A DNA stretch of 64,000 bases from Halomonas binhaiensis (GCF_008329985.2 NZ_CP038437.2:2418001-2482000), one strand, 5' to 3'; shown: positions 36,190 through 45,634, numbered from the stretch's first letter. Program-made: numbers and translations. Notes: a model not told the origin generated them from the letters alone.

Positions 36190-37500
36190 TCAACGTACCT
36201 CGATGGCTATCTCAGCGCCTGGGGCTGGCTCCAGGTCACGCATCAACAGGGCAAACGACAGTTGGCCTTCGTCACTCACCAAACCTGGGACAGCCAGCCG
36301 AACACGGTGTCCGGAGCCCGGCGCTACTGTTATCTTGCCTCGCGAGGCATTTTCCAATGCCTGCAAGGTGAAGCGCAGATTACCCGAAGGCAGCATCAGC
36401 TCCATGCGATCCCCGACGGAAAAACGGTTCTTGACCTCGACCTCCAGCATGCCAGCGCTCGGATCATGACCAATGACCTCACCAACAAACTGCTGATGCA
36501 CGCCAATCGAATGGCCACGTTCATAATTCTGATATTCATCATGTACATGGCGACGATAGAAGCCCTCTGTATAACCCCGGTTGGCCAGATTCTCAAGCTC
36601 ATCCATCAGCGTCATGTCGAATGGCCGGCCAGCCACTGCATCGTCAATGGCCCGACGATAGACCTGGGCAGTACGTGCGACATAGTAATGTGACTTGGTA
36701 CGTCCTTCGATCTTGAGCGAACGGACCCCCATCTCGGCAAGTCTGGCAACATGCTGGACGGCACGTAGATCCCTTGAATTCATGATGTAGGTGCCATGCT
36801 CATCCTCGAATACCGGCATCTTCTCACCTGGCCGGGTGGATTCTTCGACCAATGCAAACAGGTCGCCACTGCTATCCTCACCGGCAGGCAAGGTTCGATA
36901 CTGCCAACGGCATGCATTGGTGCAGGTGCCTTGATTGGGGTCCCGGCGGTTCAAGTATCCGGACAACAGGCAACGGCCAGAATAGGCAATGCACAGGGCA
37001 CCATGAACGAAGGTTTCGATTTCAAGGTCTGGACATGCACTGCGAATCTCAGCAATTTCATCCAGCGATAACTCCCGAGACAGAATGATGCGGCTGATCC
37101 CCTGCCGCTGCCAGAACCTGGCGGCCTGATAGTTGACCACATTGGCTTGCACCGACAGGTGGATCACCTGGTCCGGCCAGCGCTCTCGGACCAGCATGAT
37201 CAGACCAGGATCCGACATGATCAGCGCGTCCGGGCCCGCCTCGATCACCTGCGCCATGTCATCCAGGTAAGTCTTGAGCTTGCTATTGTGGGGAGCGATA
37301 TTTGAAGCAACATAGAATTGCTTGCCCCGCTCATGGGCATAGGCAATGCCTTCGTGCAGATGGGCAAGATGGAAATCGTTGTTGCGTACCCGCAGGGAAT
37401 AGCGAGGTTGACCGGCATAGACCGCATCTGCCCCATAGGCGAAGGCATAGGTCATGTTCTTGAAGGTACCTGCCGGCGACAGCAGTTCAGGAGCTTGCAT
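36190..37500 (-). CDS. trhP: tRNA 5-hydroxyuridine synthesis protein TrhP (U32 peptidase family)
   Basis: This 436-residue YegQ/TrhP protein forms 5-hydroxyuridine at tRNA position 34 using a prephenate-derived cofactor and an iron-sulfur cluster, without oxygen. The U32 domain begins APELLSPAGTFKNMTYAFAYGADAVYAG. The cysteine set is visible in ETFVHGALCIAYSGRCLLS and GTCTNACRW, with the U32 signature in the first. A beta-barrel C-terminal domain follows from about residue 330. The start at 37500 has a poor ribosome site but matches the family start MQAPELLSPAG. It is divergent from queC, with an FNR-like box between them. Confidence 0.93.
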   Translation of the reverse strand: MQAPELLSPAGTFKNMTYAFAYGADAVYAGQPRYSLRVRNNDFHLAHLHEGIAYAHERGKQFYVASNIAPHNSKLKTYLDDMAQVIEAGPDALIMSDPGLIMLVRERWPDQVIHLSVQANVVNYQAARFWQRQGISRIILSRELSLDEIAEIRSACPDLEIETFVHGALCIAYSGRCLLSGYLNRRDPNQGTCTNACRWQYRTLPAGEDSSGDLFALVEESTRPGEKMPVFEDEHGTYIMNSRDLRAVQHVARLAEMGVRSLKIEGRTKSHYYVARTAQVYRRAIDDAVAGRPFDMTLMDELENLANRGYTEGFYRRHVHDEYQNYERGHSIGVHQQFVGEVIGHDPSAGMLEVEVKNRFSVGDRMELMLPSGNLRFTLQALENASRGKITVAPGSGHRVRLAVPGLVSDEGQLSFALLMRDLEPAPGAEIAIEVR

Positions 37501-37561
37501 GGAGATTACCAGACATCATCAGGGCAACCGGGGAGGTTGCCATGTCGATCTCCTGGCATCA

Positions 37562-37575
37562 TTGATCAGGATCAA
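37562..37575. promoter_or_regulatory. Perfect FNR/Anr-type box
   Basis: TTGAT-CAGG-ATCAA matches the TTGAT-N4-ATCAA consensus exactly. It lies between divergent trhP (start 37500) and queC (start 37668). A TATAAG (37579-37584) just downstream could be a plus-strand -10; the box would then fill the promoter spacer and repress. For activation of trhP the box would be near -41.5 of a start at about 37527, but no clear -10 is seen there. Confidence 0.55.
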
Positions 37576-37667
37576 CTGTATAAGAGATGAATGTCTGGTC
37601 AGAGCACGGGGAATTGGTTACCCTTGCGGCGCCGGACCGGATCCCGGCTAGTCCAAATTCTCCGATC

Positions 37668-38390
37668 ATGAGTTTGAAAATGACCCAATCTTCCTCTGCC
37701 TCTGTAGTGATCTACTCCGGTGGCATGGACTCCTTTACCGTCCTTCATCGTGCCTTGCGGGAAAATCGCCAAGTTCACGCACTTTCTTTCAACTACGGCC
37801 AGCGCCATGTACGTGAGCTGGAAGTTGCACGACAAGTGTGCACGGAACTCGGCATTCCTCACCAGGTCGTCGATATCACCGCCATCCATGGCCTGATCGA
37901 TAATTCGGCGCTTACCGACGCCAGCCGCGAGATGCCGGATGGCGACTATGCCGAGGACAACCTCACCTCTACAGTAGTCCCCAATCGCAACATGGTGCTG
38001 CTTTCCCTGGCTATCGCCAAGGCTGTCAACATTGGCGCCTCGCGAGTCGACTATGGCGCCCATGGTGGTGACCATGTGCTCTATCCAGACTGCCGTCCGC
38101 AGTTTGTCGAAGCCATGAATGCCGTCGCCGCCATTGCCAACTTCTCGCCGGTGGAAATCCACGCGCCTTATCTCAAGCGCAGCAAGAGCGAGATTCTTGC
38201 CGATGGCCTGGCCATGGGTCTCGATTATGCCAAGACATGGACCTGCTACGAAGGTGGGCAACATGCCTGTGGCCGCTGTGGCAGCTGCCGTGAGCGCCTG
38301 GCAGCCTTCGCCGCCAATGGTGCCAGCGACCCATTGACCTATTCCTGTCAGCCCGACCTTCATCACCCTCACGACAATCACGAGGGGTAA
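37668..38390 (+). CDS. queC: 7-cyano-7-deazaguanine synthase
   Basis: This 240-residue enzyme converts 7-carboxy-7-deazaguanine to preQ0 in queuosine synthesis, using ATP and ammonia. It has the PP-loop [18 protein letters not shown] and FNYGQRH near the start. A C-terminal zinc site [19 protein letters not shown] is visible. SGGMDS replaces the usual SGGQDS, a mild variant. The start is uncertain: ATGs at 37668 and 37680 both lack a strong ribosome site, and the open frame extends to 37587. First gene of queC-queE-queD, five bases before queE. Confidence 0.93.
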   Translation: MSLKMTQSSSASVVIYSGGMDSFTVLHRALRENRQVHALSFNYGQRHVRELEVARQVCTELGIPHQVVDITAIHGLIDNSALTDASREMPDGDYAEDNLTSTVVPNRNMVLLSLAIAKAVNIGASRVDYGAHGGDHVLYPDCRPQFVEAMNAVAAIANFSPVEIHAPYLKRSKSEILADGLAMGLDYAKTWTCYEGGQHACGRCGSCRERLAAFAANGASDPLTYSCQPDLHHPHDNHEG

Positions 38391-38395
38391 CGGTC

Positions 38396-39097
38396 ATGTA
38401 CAGCGTCAAGGAAGCCTTTTATACCCTGCAGGGTGAAGGTGCTCAGAGCGGTCGCGCCAGCGTCTTCTGTCGTTTCAGCGGCTGCAACCTGTGGTCCGGC
38501 CGCGAACAGGACCGTGCCAAGGCCCAGTGCCAGTTCTGTGATACCGACTTTGTCGGCACGGATGGTCAGAACGGCGGCAAGTTTGCAGATGCTGGAGACT
38601 TGGCAGATCACCTGCTGTCTCTGTGGCAACCAGTGGAGAAAACCTCTCCTGCCGCTCCCTATGTTGTCTTTACCGGGGGCGAACCACTGCTGCAGCTCGA
38701 TGAAGCACTCATCGACGCCATGCACCAGCGCGGCTTCGACGTCGGGGTAGAAACCAATGGCACCCTGCCTGCCCCTCCTGGCATCGATTGGCTCTGCGTT
38801 AGCCCCAAGGGAAGCGCCACCATTGTCCAGACGCATGGCAACGAATTGAAGCTGGTGTTCCCCCAGGCAGATGCACCACCACAGCGCTTCGAGAACATGG
38901 CCTTCGAGCACTTTTTGCTGCAGCCCATGGACAAGAGCCATCAGCCTGTAGAAAAGAGCCATCAGCCTGACACCGCTTCCATGATAATCGGCAGTGGCTC
39001 CGAGCTCTCGCCCATGGCAGCCTGCGTGGCTCATTGCCTGGCCTATCCACAGTGGCGCCTGTCACTGCAAACACACAAAATTCTGGGGATTGACTGA
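38396..39097 (+). CDS. queE: 7-carboxy-7-deazaguanine synthase
   Basis: This 233-residue radical SAM enzyme rearranges carboxytetrahydropterin to 7-carboxy-7-deazaguanine. The iron-sulfur cysteines follow the CX14CX2C form (GCNLWSGREQDRAKAQCQFC) typical of the gammaproteobacterial type. TLQGEGAQSGRASVF and FTGGEPLLQLD are also present. Near residue 180 a 7-residue unit is duplicated (KSHQPVE/KSHQPDT) by a 21-bp in-frame repeat. Its stop overlaps the next ATG by one base (TGATG), so the operon is coupled. Confidence 0.93.
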   Translation: MYSVKEAFYTLQGEGAQSGRASVFCRFSGCNLWSGREQDRAKAQCQFCDTDFVGTDGQNGGKFADAGDLADHLLSLWQPVEKTSPAAPYVVFTGGEPLLQLDEALIDAMHQRGFDVGVETNGTLPAPPGIDWLCVSPKGSATIVQTHGNELKLVFPQADAPPQRFENMAFEHFLLQPMDKSHQPVEKSHQPDTASMIIGSGSELSPMAACVAHCLAYPQWRLSLQTHKILGID

Positions 39098-39930
39098 TGG
39101 CATTGTTCGTATACCACCTGACCCACGTGGACAGCTCTGTCTGGTGCCCCGAACGCGGCCTGATAGGTGCCAGCTGGAACGTACATGTCGAACTCGACGG
39201 ACAACTTGGCGAAGACGGCATGCTGTTCGATTTCGGCGAAGTCAAACCGTGGATCAAGTCTCGACTCGATGATGGCATTGATCACACCTTGATCGTGCCA
39301 ACAGAAGCGCCAGGTATCTCGATCAGTGACTGCCCTGAAGGTATTTGTATCCGCACCACAGAACCTTATGACATGGAAGTGCGTGGTCCCAGACAGGCTT
39401 TCACCTTGTTTCCATGGAAACGGATCACTCCCGAGGCACTGGCCATTCATTTGAGTACCGAGATGATGCGACGCCCTCCCGCTCGGGTAGACAGCATTAC
39501 GCTCACGCTCGAGGAAGAGCGCATCGATGGCGCCGCATACACCTATACCCATGGGCTCAAGCGCCACGCCGGCAACTGCCAGCGAATTGCTCACGGTCAT
39601 CGCTCACGCCTGCACGTCATCCAGCAAGGGCAGCGTCAGGCCGCACTGGAAACCAGGTATGCCGACTGGCTGTCCGACAGCTACCTGGTCGCTGCTGAGG
39701 ACATTGTTGCCGAAGGCGACCGTGGCGACTGGTTGCGTACCGCCTATCAGTCCGCTCAGGGCCAGTTCAGTCTGACCCTTCCGACAGATCGGTGCCGTAT
39801 TCTGCCAACCTCGACGACGGTGGAAAACATCGCTGCCTGGCTGGCAGGCGAAGTCGCCCAGGATACTGGTACACCAACCAGAATCCGGGCTTTCGAAGGC
39901 GTGCACAAGGGCGCAACGGCGGAAGTTTGA
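39097..39930 (+). CDS. queD: 6-carboxytetrahydropterin synthase-like protein (long, two-domain)
   Basis: This 277-residue member of the 6-pyruvoyltetrahydropterin synthase family is about twice the usual QueD length. The first half has WNVHVELDGQLGEDGMLFDFGEVK, a PTPS-type strand and helix without the zinc histidines. The second half has YTHGLKRHAGNCQRIAHGH, which supplies the catalytic cysteine and the zinc-binding histidines. Together with queC and queE it completes three steps from dihydroneopterin triphosphate to preQ0. Its long form could alter substrate range, so the exact reaction is inferred from context. Confidence 0.82.
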   Translation: MALFVYHLTHVDSSVWCPERGLIGASWNVHVELDGQLGEDGMLFDFGEVKPWIKSRLDDGIDHTLIVPTEAPGISISDCPEGICIRTTEPYDMEVRGPRQAFTLFPWKRITPEALAIHLSTEMMRRPPARVDSITLTLEEERIDGAAYTYTHGLKRHAGNCQRIAHGHRSRLHVIQQGQRQAALETRYADWLSDSYLVAAEDIVAEGDRGDWLRTAYQSAQGQFSLTLPTDRCRILPTSTTVENIAAWLAGEVAQDTGTPTRIRAFEGVHKGATAEV

Positions 39931-39946
39931 GAGGTTCAGTGAGAGC

Positions 39947-40237
39947 ATGGTCAGTAAACTGATCGCCCGACAATCTGCAGCCTCTCAGGAAGGCTGTCGA
40001 CCCGGCTGTGGTGCCTGCTGCATCGCACCCTCGATCAGTTCGCCCATCCCTGGCATGCCCGAGGGAAAACCCGCAGGAATGCGCTGCGTACAACTCGACA
40101 CGAACAATCTATGCCGCCTGTTCGGTGACCCCAGCCGGCCACAGGTGTGCCTGAGTTTCGATTTCGATGCCGAGCTATGCGGCAGTTCCAGCGCCGATGC
40201 CATGCACAATATCAGCGAGCTGGAACGCCTGACCTGA
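39947..40237 (+). CDS. YkgJ family cysteine cluster protein
   Basis: This 96-residue protein has CRPGCGACCIAPSISSPIPG, MRCVQL, CRLFG and CLSF, the cysteine arrangement of YkgJ proteins, thought to bind iron-sulfur or zinc. Function is unknown. It lies 16 bases after queD on the same strand and may be the last gene of the que transcript. It is convergent with the large regulator gene; the 59-bp gap shows no clear terminator. Confidence 0.88.
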   Translation: MVSKLIARQSAASQEGCRPGCGACCIAPSISSPIPGMPEGKPAGMRCVQLDTNNLCRLFGDPSRPQVCLSFDFDAELCGSSSADAMHNISELERLT

Positions 40238-40296
40238 AGGTAACGCTTTCCAGCTCGCCTCCCTACCCTGTCGCGGGCAAGATGCAGGAGGGGTTA

Positions 40297-43200
40297 TCAG
40301 AACCCCGAGGCCTGAGTGACACGCTTGTCCAGTAACGTTCGCCACCGCACCAGCACCGGGGCATCACTCAACGACACCTGAGCCAGCAGTTCGCGAAACT
40401 GTTCGCGCACTTTTATATCACCGGGCTTGATCAGAGTGAGCCATTGCTCCAGGGCACTGAGTTGCTGATGCAGATTGCCATCACGCTCCGCCTGTTGCGC
40501 TGCAAGCTCGATCAGGCTACGGACGACATCGGTGCCACGCCCAAGACGCTGACGCACTCGGGCCAACTGGATGGCAATCTCCGGAACGAACAAAGAGTGG
40601 CGCTCACGAGCCATCAACAGGCATTGATCGAGATAATCTTCGGCCTGGTCCAGCTCATCCAACGCTAGACACGCATCCACATACCACAGGTCAGGGCGTT
40701 TATAGAGATCTCGACCACTCAGCTCGGCCCATTCCTCATGGCAGGCCTCGATCTGTATCAACCCCTCCTTGTCCCCGGATAACGCCTGCTGCCATCCCAC
40801 CACTGCCCGAGATGCCAGTTGCCACAGGTGCAGGTCAGCCGAGCACGTCAGTTGACGGGCACGTTGAGCCCGGTGGGCGGCCTCATGAACATGACCAAGC
40901 TGGCGATACAACGACGACGCATACATCAGCGCCATGGCCAGGCTACCTGGATGATTGATCTGCTCGGCCAGCCGAATGGCCGACTCCACTTGGTGCTCAG
41001 CACGCTGGTAGTCGCCACGCGAGCACAACGCCCAGCCCTGAAAGCAGGCTGCTGCCACCTGTGGGTGATCGGCAAAGGGCAGCCACTCGATCATCATGGT
41101 GTTGTTGAGCGGATCCAGCTCTTCCAGGTGATCATAGGCCTCGCGAATGCGTCCTGCCCAATACTCGCAACTGGCGCCAGCATAATCCGCCAAACGGCGA
41201 TAACGTGGATCGTCCATGCGCGCCGCAAGGTCAGCGAGCCGCGAAGCCAGCAGGAAAGCATCAGCATGAGCATTGCGCTCACTGCAACCGATCCATAACC
41301 CCCATTGAACGAGGAAGGCCTGTTCCAGGTCATCCTCGTCATCGGGATTCTGTTCGAGTCGGGAAAGCAGCTCTCGGGCCTTGATAAAGCTGTCGTGAGC
41401 GATGATCGACCCTCTCCCCTCCAGCGCATATGCGGCCTGCCCACGAACCGTGAGTAAACTGATCTCGCGCTCCACCGGCTCATCAGCCAGGCGCAGGCTG
41501 GCCAGTCCTTCGTCGGCCATTTTCAGGGCCGTACGGTTGGCACTGACCTTGAGCGCTTCCCGGGCTGCCAGTTCAAAGTAGCGTGCTCCCCGGGCATAAT
41601 GCCCGCTGCGGCGCAGATGCAAGGCAAACTCACCAGGGTGACGGCTAATCCATACGGGATGATGTTCTTCAATCAGATGCACGACCTGACGATGGGTGTC
41701 GACCCGAACATCCCGCGGGCAGGAAAGATAGGCGGCTTCGTGCAGCAATTGGTGAGTGAATTGATATTCACGGATGTTGCCTTCGCCTTCGGCAGGCTCA
41801 ATGATTTCGAGGCGACGCATTTCCTCCAGCGCACGACCCAAGCGATCCGGCTCCCAGCCCGTGCACTCCTTCAGGAAATCGAAGCGGAAATAACGTCCCA
41901 GTACAGCGGCGATATGAGCTACTTCACGATCACCATCAAGCTGGTCGATACGACTGCTTAGTAGGCCGAGCAGGCCTCGCGGCAGCTCCTCGAACTGGAC
42001 ACTACGCCCTTCGCGACGGTCCATGTCCAGGCGGCGACAGATCTCCTGCAAGTACAACGGCACACCATCGCAGCGTTCAATGATCTGACTACGCAGACGT
42101 GGAGAGAAATGCAGCCCATAGCGCCTGGCCAGTTGCGACAGCAAGCGTGATGACTGCATGGCATCCAGACGACCAAGCGTGATCTGCTGATCCCAGTGCA
42201 AGCGGACTGGCAGGGTCTCTCGACCGTGCTGGCTGGCCACCAGAAGAAAGGGACAATTGATCGGCAGGCGCGCCTGTAGGCCAGCGAGCACCTTGAAGGA
42301 AGGCTCGTCGACCCATTGCAGGTCATCGATCATCAGCACCAGCGGGCGCTCTTCAGTGAGACGGTGAATCAGCCCGTAGAGCATGGCTACCACCAGCTCC
42401 ACCGCTTCGCTGCTCTGGGCCAGCAAGGTCACTTCCCGAGGCTCCCTGATCCCCATGGCCTCCGCCAGCCACTCCCAGGATGCCTCCGGCAGCGCCTCTC
42501 CGTGAACCTCCTCTACCAGCTTCGTCAGTGAATCAGCATCGATTCCACCATCGAGGTGCCAGCGTATCAGTTGGCGTGCAACGCCGTAGGCCTCCTGCCC
42601 CGACAAGCGCGTATTGGGTTGCCAGCATACTGCGGCCTCGCCGATTTGCTCTGAATGACGAAAACCTACCAGCAGAGCTGACTTGCCAAGCCCGGAAGGC
42701 CCTCGCACCAATACACTCTGGCGCAGTCCGAGTCCCGCTCGAGCAAGCGCATCGTGCAAGGTCCGAACAGCGCTCTCGCGTCCCACCAGGCTTGGAGGTA
42801 TGGCATCACGCCCGCCGAGATTATCGCCCAGCACCAGCGCTCGCAGCATCACCCGGCCATCGCGAGCTACCAGGCGCGAGGACAGCCGCGGCTGCAAATC
42901 CAGCGCAGGGGGCATATGCTGGCTGGCCTCCTGAGAGATCACCAGCTCACTGCCATCGGCAGCACTCATCAGTGCCAGAGCCCCCTGGCTCACCTGCCCC
43001 AGTGGATCGACCAAATGCCGCGCCGGAAGATAAACCACCTGCCCACTATTGAGACCGGCAGCCAGCTCAATGGCCGGCACATCCCCTTCCCCGCTCCAGT
43101 GCCGTCGTGACTCCTCGGCGATCTGGCCTCGACAATGCTCGTAGAGCGCCACCAGCTCAGCCAACTGGTGGGCAGGGCCATGGGTACCAAAGCACGCCAG

Positions 43201-44208
43201 CCCCATGCCGCCCGTGGCACCAGGCAGCCAGAAGCCTCCCAATTGATGACACTGTTTTTCCAGCCAACGCATCAGCTCGATCTGCAGGGCCAGGCAGGCA
43301 CGACTTTCAGCACGACTGGAAAGGTCCCCGGACAGGCGCAGGCGAATCGCCATCACCGACAACTGCCGGTGGTCCACTTCCTCCTCGCTGAGGGGAGCGC
43401 TGTCCATGGCCAGCGTGCGGGAAAAGGCACCTTTGGGAGACATGGTCTGTGGATCTGGCTGGCCATCGGACCAATGACTGGCCAGTTGCAGAAAGCTCGG
43501 CTCAGGTTGCTGTCCGGACAGTGCCAGCAACTGCAGGTAATCATTGTATTGTGCATGGGCAGCTGCGACCTGCCCCTTTTCTGCCAGTTGGCGAACCAAA
43601 CGCTCGTGGAAGGGACCATAACCAGAAAAGCGACTGACCAGCTCCTGCAGCAAGGAATCTGGAATCGATGCATCCTGGGCCAGGACATCTTCGGCAAAGC
43701 GAATGACCTTCTGACGCCATTCATTGCGAGCCTGGACAAGCATGCGCTGAAAATCAGGACAGGAAGGCAGTTGCAGCTCTTCAACCAACTCACCACGATA
43801 GCAGCGCAGTAGCTTGCCCAGGATTGCCACATCTCGCTCAGCTTCGAGCAGCCCCTGCAAATCATCGATATCAAAGCCCCAATGAGATGGCAGGTGAAAG
43901 GCAATGGTCTGCCGGGATACCGTCAGGACCTGGTCTGCGGAATCCCCAAGTGACTGGCGCAAGCAGTGCAAGGCATGACGCAGATTGGTACGGCCTGAGG
44001 ACAACCCCTGGTCCGGCCACAGCAATTCTGCCAAGGTTGCTCGATTGACGGGCTGATGATGCAACAGCAGATACACCAGCAGTGCCTTGACCTTGTCATA
44101 ACTGAACTGGATGAGGACATCATCTCCCAATGTCAGAGAAAAGTGCCCAAAAAGTGCCAGGTAATCCTGGTCTTTTATCTGGGAAGCTTCTTGTCCGGCG
44201 TCCCGCAT
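40297..44208 (-). CDS. Large SARP-type STAND regulator (BTAD, AAA ATPase, TPR)
   Basis: This ~1,303-residue regulator starts with a SARP-like winged helix (about 10-100; RATLAELLWPDQ, GRTNLRHALHCLRQSL) and a bacterial transcriptional activator domain to about 235. A middle region (about 270-460) resembles a degenerate nucleotide-cyclase-like domain. A STAND/AAA ATPase follows with Walker A RGPSGLGKSALL (about 502-513) and Walker B LVLMIDDLQWVDEP (about 618-632). TPR-like helices fill the C-terminal ~400 residues. Ligand and targets are unknown. The ATG at 44208 has AGGGGA upstream; 44223 is an alternative. It lies 30 bases after miaE on the same strand. Confidence 0.82.
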   Translation of the reverse strand: MRDAGQEASQIKDQDYLALFGHFSLTLGDDVLIQFSYDKVKALLVYLLLHHQPVNRATLAELLWPDQGLSSGRTNLRHALHCLRQSLGDSADQVLTVSRQTIAFHLPSHWGFDIDDLQGLLEAERDVAILGKLLRCYRGELVEELQLPSCPDFQRMLVQARNEWRQKVIRFAEDVLAQDASIPDSLLQELVSRFSGYGPFHERLVRQLAEKGQVAAAHAQYNDYLQLLALSGQQPEPSFLQLASHWSDGQPDPQTMSPKGAFSRTLAMDSAPLSEEEVDHRQLSVMAIRLRLSGDLSSRAESRACLALQIELMRWLEKQCHQLGGFWLPGATGGMGLACFGTHGPAHQLAELVALYEHCRGQIAEESRRHWSGEGDVPAIELAAGLNSGQVVYLPARHLVDPLGQVSQGALALMSAADGSELVISQEASQHMPPALDLQPRLSSRLVARDGRVMLRALVLGDNLGGRDAIPPSLVGRESAVRTLHDALARAGLGLRQSVLVRGPSGLGKSALLVGFRHSEQIGEAAVCWQPNTRLSGQEAYGVARQLIRWHLDGGIDADSLTKLVEEVHGEALPEASWEWLAEAMGIREPREVTLLAQSSEAVELVVAMLYGLIHRLTEERPLVLMIDDLQWVDEPSFKVLAGLQARLPINCPFLLVASQHGRETLPVRLHWDQQITLGRLDAMQSSRLLSQLARRYGLHFSPRLRSQIIERCDGVPLYLQEICRRLDMDRREGRSVQFEELPRGLLGLLSSRIDQLDGDREVAHIAAVLGRYFRFDFLKECTGWEPDRLGRALEEMRRLEIIEPAEGEGNIREYQFTHQLLHEAAYLSCPRDVRVDTHRQVVHLIEEHHPVWISRHPGEFALHLRRSGHYARGARYFELAAREALKVSANRTALKMADEGLASLRLADEPVEREISLLTVRGQAAYALEGRGSIIAHDSFIKARELLSRLEQNPDDEDDLEQAFLVQWGLWIGCSERNAHADAFLLASRLADLAARMDDPRYRRLADYAGASCEYWAGRIREAYDHLEELDPLNNTMMIEWLPFADHPQVAAACFQGWALCSRGDYQRAEHQVESAIRLAEQINHPGSLAMALMYASSLYRQLGHVHEAAHRAQRARQLTCSADLHLWQLASRAVVGWQQALSGDKEGLIQIEACHEEWAELSGRDLYKRPDLWYVDACLALDELDQAEDYLDQCLLMARERHSLFVPEIAIQLARVRQRLGRGTDVVRSLIELAAQQAERDGNLHQQLSALEQWLTLIKPGDIKVREQFRELLAQVSLSDAPVLVRWRTLLDKRVTQASGF

Positions 44209-44238
44209 GATGTTCCCCTGCATGGCGTCGCCCCGACT

Positions 44239-44871
44239 TCAGGCCGGTACGCCGCTGTGAAAACGAAAGACATCATCCGGGGTAGAAATCAGCTCGGCCT
44301 CGCGTGCACGAAATATCTCGACGCGCGGCTCAACCGGCGCATCGGACACTTGTTTCGCGAGCGTGATGTAATCCTCGAAGTGACGTCCCTCAGACTTAAC
44401 CAGACCACGGTAGAACTTGGCAAGCTCGGCGTCCAGGTGGGGTATCAGCTGTGCGAAGCGCTCGCAACTACGTGCTTCGATCAGAGCTCCCACGATAAGA
44501 AGGTCGACGAGGCGCCCCGGCTCATCGCCACGAACTAGTTTCCTCAGTCCTTCAGCATAGCGGGAAGCACTAATATGGCGATATGTAATGCCCCTGGAAA
44601 GCATGATTTTCACCACTTGTTCGAAATGCAGCAGTTCTTCTCTGGCCAATTGGGACATCTTGGTCAGCAGATCCGGCTGGTCCACATAGCGATACATCAG
44701 ACTCATCGCCGTGGAAGCTGCCTTTTTCTCGCACTGGGCATGGTCGATCAGCAACAGCTCTTCATTGTCGAGAGCCCAGTCGATCCAGCGCTGTGGTGTT
44801 TGGCAGGGAAGAAAGTCGATCAGCTCCTGAGGAATCAAGGAGTCATGAGCAACAGCAAGAGAAACGGTCAT
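44239..44871 (-). CDS. miaE: tRNA-(ms2io6A)-hydroxylase MiaE
   Basis: This 210-residue diiron monooxygenase hydroxylates ms2i6A37 in tRNA with oxygen. The ferritin-like iron ligands appear as DHAQCEKKAAS, REELLHFEQV, EARSCERF and SEGRHFEDY. Length and motif order fit the family. The ribosome site is weak. It precedes the SARP-type gene by 30 bases in the same direction, so they may be co-transcribed. Confidence 0.93.
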   Translation of the reverse strand: MTVSLAVAHDSLIPQELIDFLPCQTPQRWIDWALDNEELLLIDHAQCEKKAASTAMSLMYRYVDQPDLLTKMSQLAREELLHFEQVVKIMLSRGITYRHISASRYAEGLRKLVRGDEPGRLVDLLIVGALIEARSCERFAQLIPHLDAELAKFYRGLVKSEGRHFEDYITLAKQVSDAPVEPRVEIFRAREAELISTPDDVFRFHSGVPA

Positions 44872-44995
44872 GAAATGTTAGTCCTGATATACCGTGAATA
44901 AGGCTTTTCCCGGACACCCCTGGTCGCGCGCCTTCTCTAAGGGCAATGTCCACAGGTCCTGTCCACAAGGTCTTGTCGCCGAAGGCCATAATGCC

Positions 44996-45472
44996 CTAGG
45001 ACCTAGGCCGGCCGGAACACTCACTCAATGAGTGGCTCGACTCGATATCCCGACACCGGCGTGCCTCTCCGGCATCGAGCAATACTTGGTTGATCGCCGC
45101 ATAAAGCGCCTGAGGATCAGCTGGGCTGCCGGCAACGGGGCGAATGCCGTAACGGCCGACATCCTTGATCTGTTGACGACCCACTCGCAGCAGTTCCACC
45201 ACTCGTGATAACGCGGGTTGCTCCTGCCGAAAGCGAATCCGGTGCCTGAGCAACTGCTGCTCCAACTGCCCAGCATCCATCACCTCCACGAAACGAGAAG
45301 CAGCATCGCTACGCATCTGATCCAGTTCGCGCATGCGCTGTTCGCGTTGCTCAGTGGAAAAGCTGAGCCAGCGCAATATTTCATCATCGTGGCGTTGGCA
45401 GCCCCGGCAGACGTTATCTCCCACCGTGGTGGAACATAATCCAACACAAGGCGATACGATGCGTTGCGACAT
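44996..45472 (-). CDS. DUF1289 domain protein
   Basis: This 158-residue protein begins MSQRIVSPCVGLCSTTVGDN with CRGCQRHDDEILRWLSFS, the DUF1289 cysteine pattern (CxGxC, CxGC), at residues 8-50. The rest is an Arg/Gln-rich helical tail without a known family. DUF1289 proteins may bind iron-sulfur clusters; the role is unknown. GGAGAGG precedes the ATG at 45472; an upstream ATG at 45535 has no such site. Confidence 0.82.
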   Translation of the reverse strand: MSQRIVSPCVGLCSTTVGDNVCRGCQRHDDEILRWLSFSTEQREQRMRELDQMRSDAASRFVEVMDAGQLEQQLLRHRIRFRQEQPALSRVVELLRVGRQQIKDVGRYGIRPVAGSPADPQALYAAINQVLLDAGEARRCRDIESSHSLSECSGRPRS

Positions 45473-45634
45473 CAACCTCTCCCTACCATAGAATGTCGTT
45501 ATGGTAGCGCCTGTATCAGCACATGGCACCCTCATTATTTACATGGCGAAAAAGCCGCAACACTTAGTCGCGTCTTGCCGCATTGACCTATCACAACCTA
45601 TTGTTCGGCCCCCGGAATGACGGGCTCTCTTAAC

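Noticed and set aside
37587-37667. Extended N-terminus of QueC
   Set aside because: The first ATG would fall at or before the transcription start implied by TATAAG, and the added residues do not fit the family.
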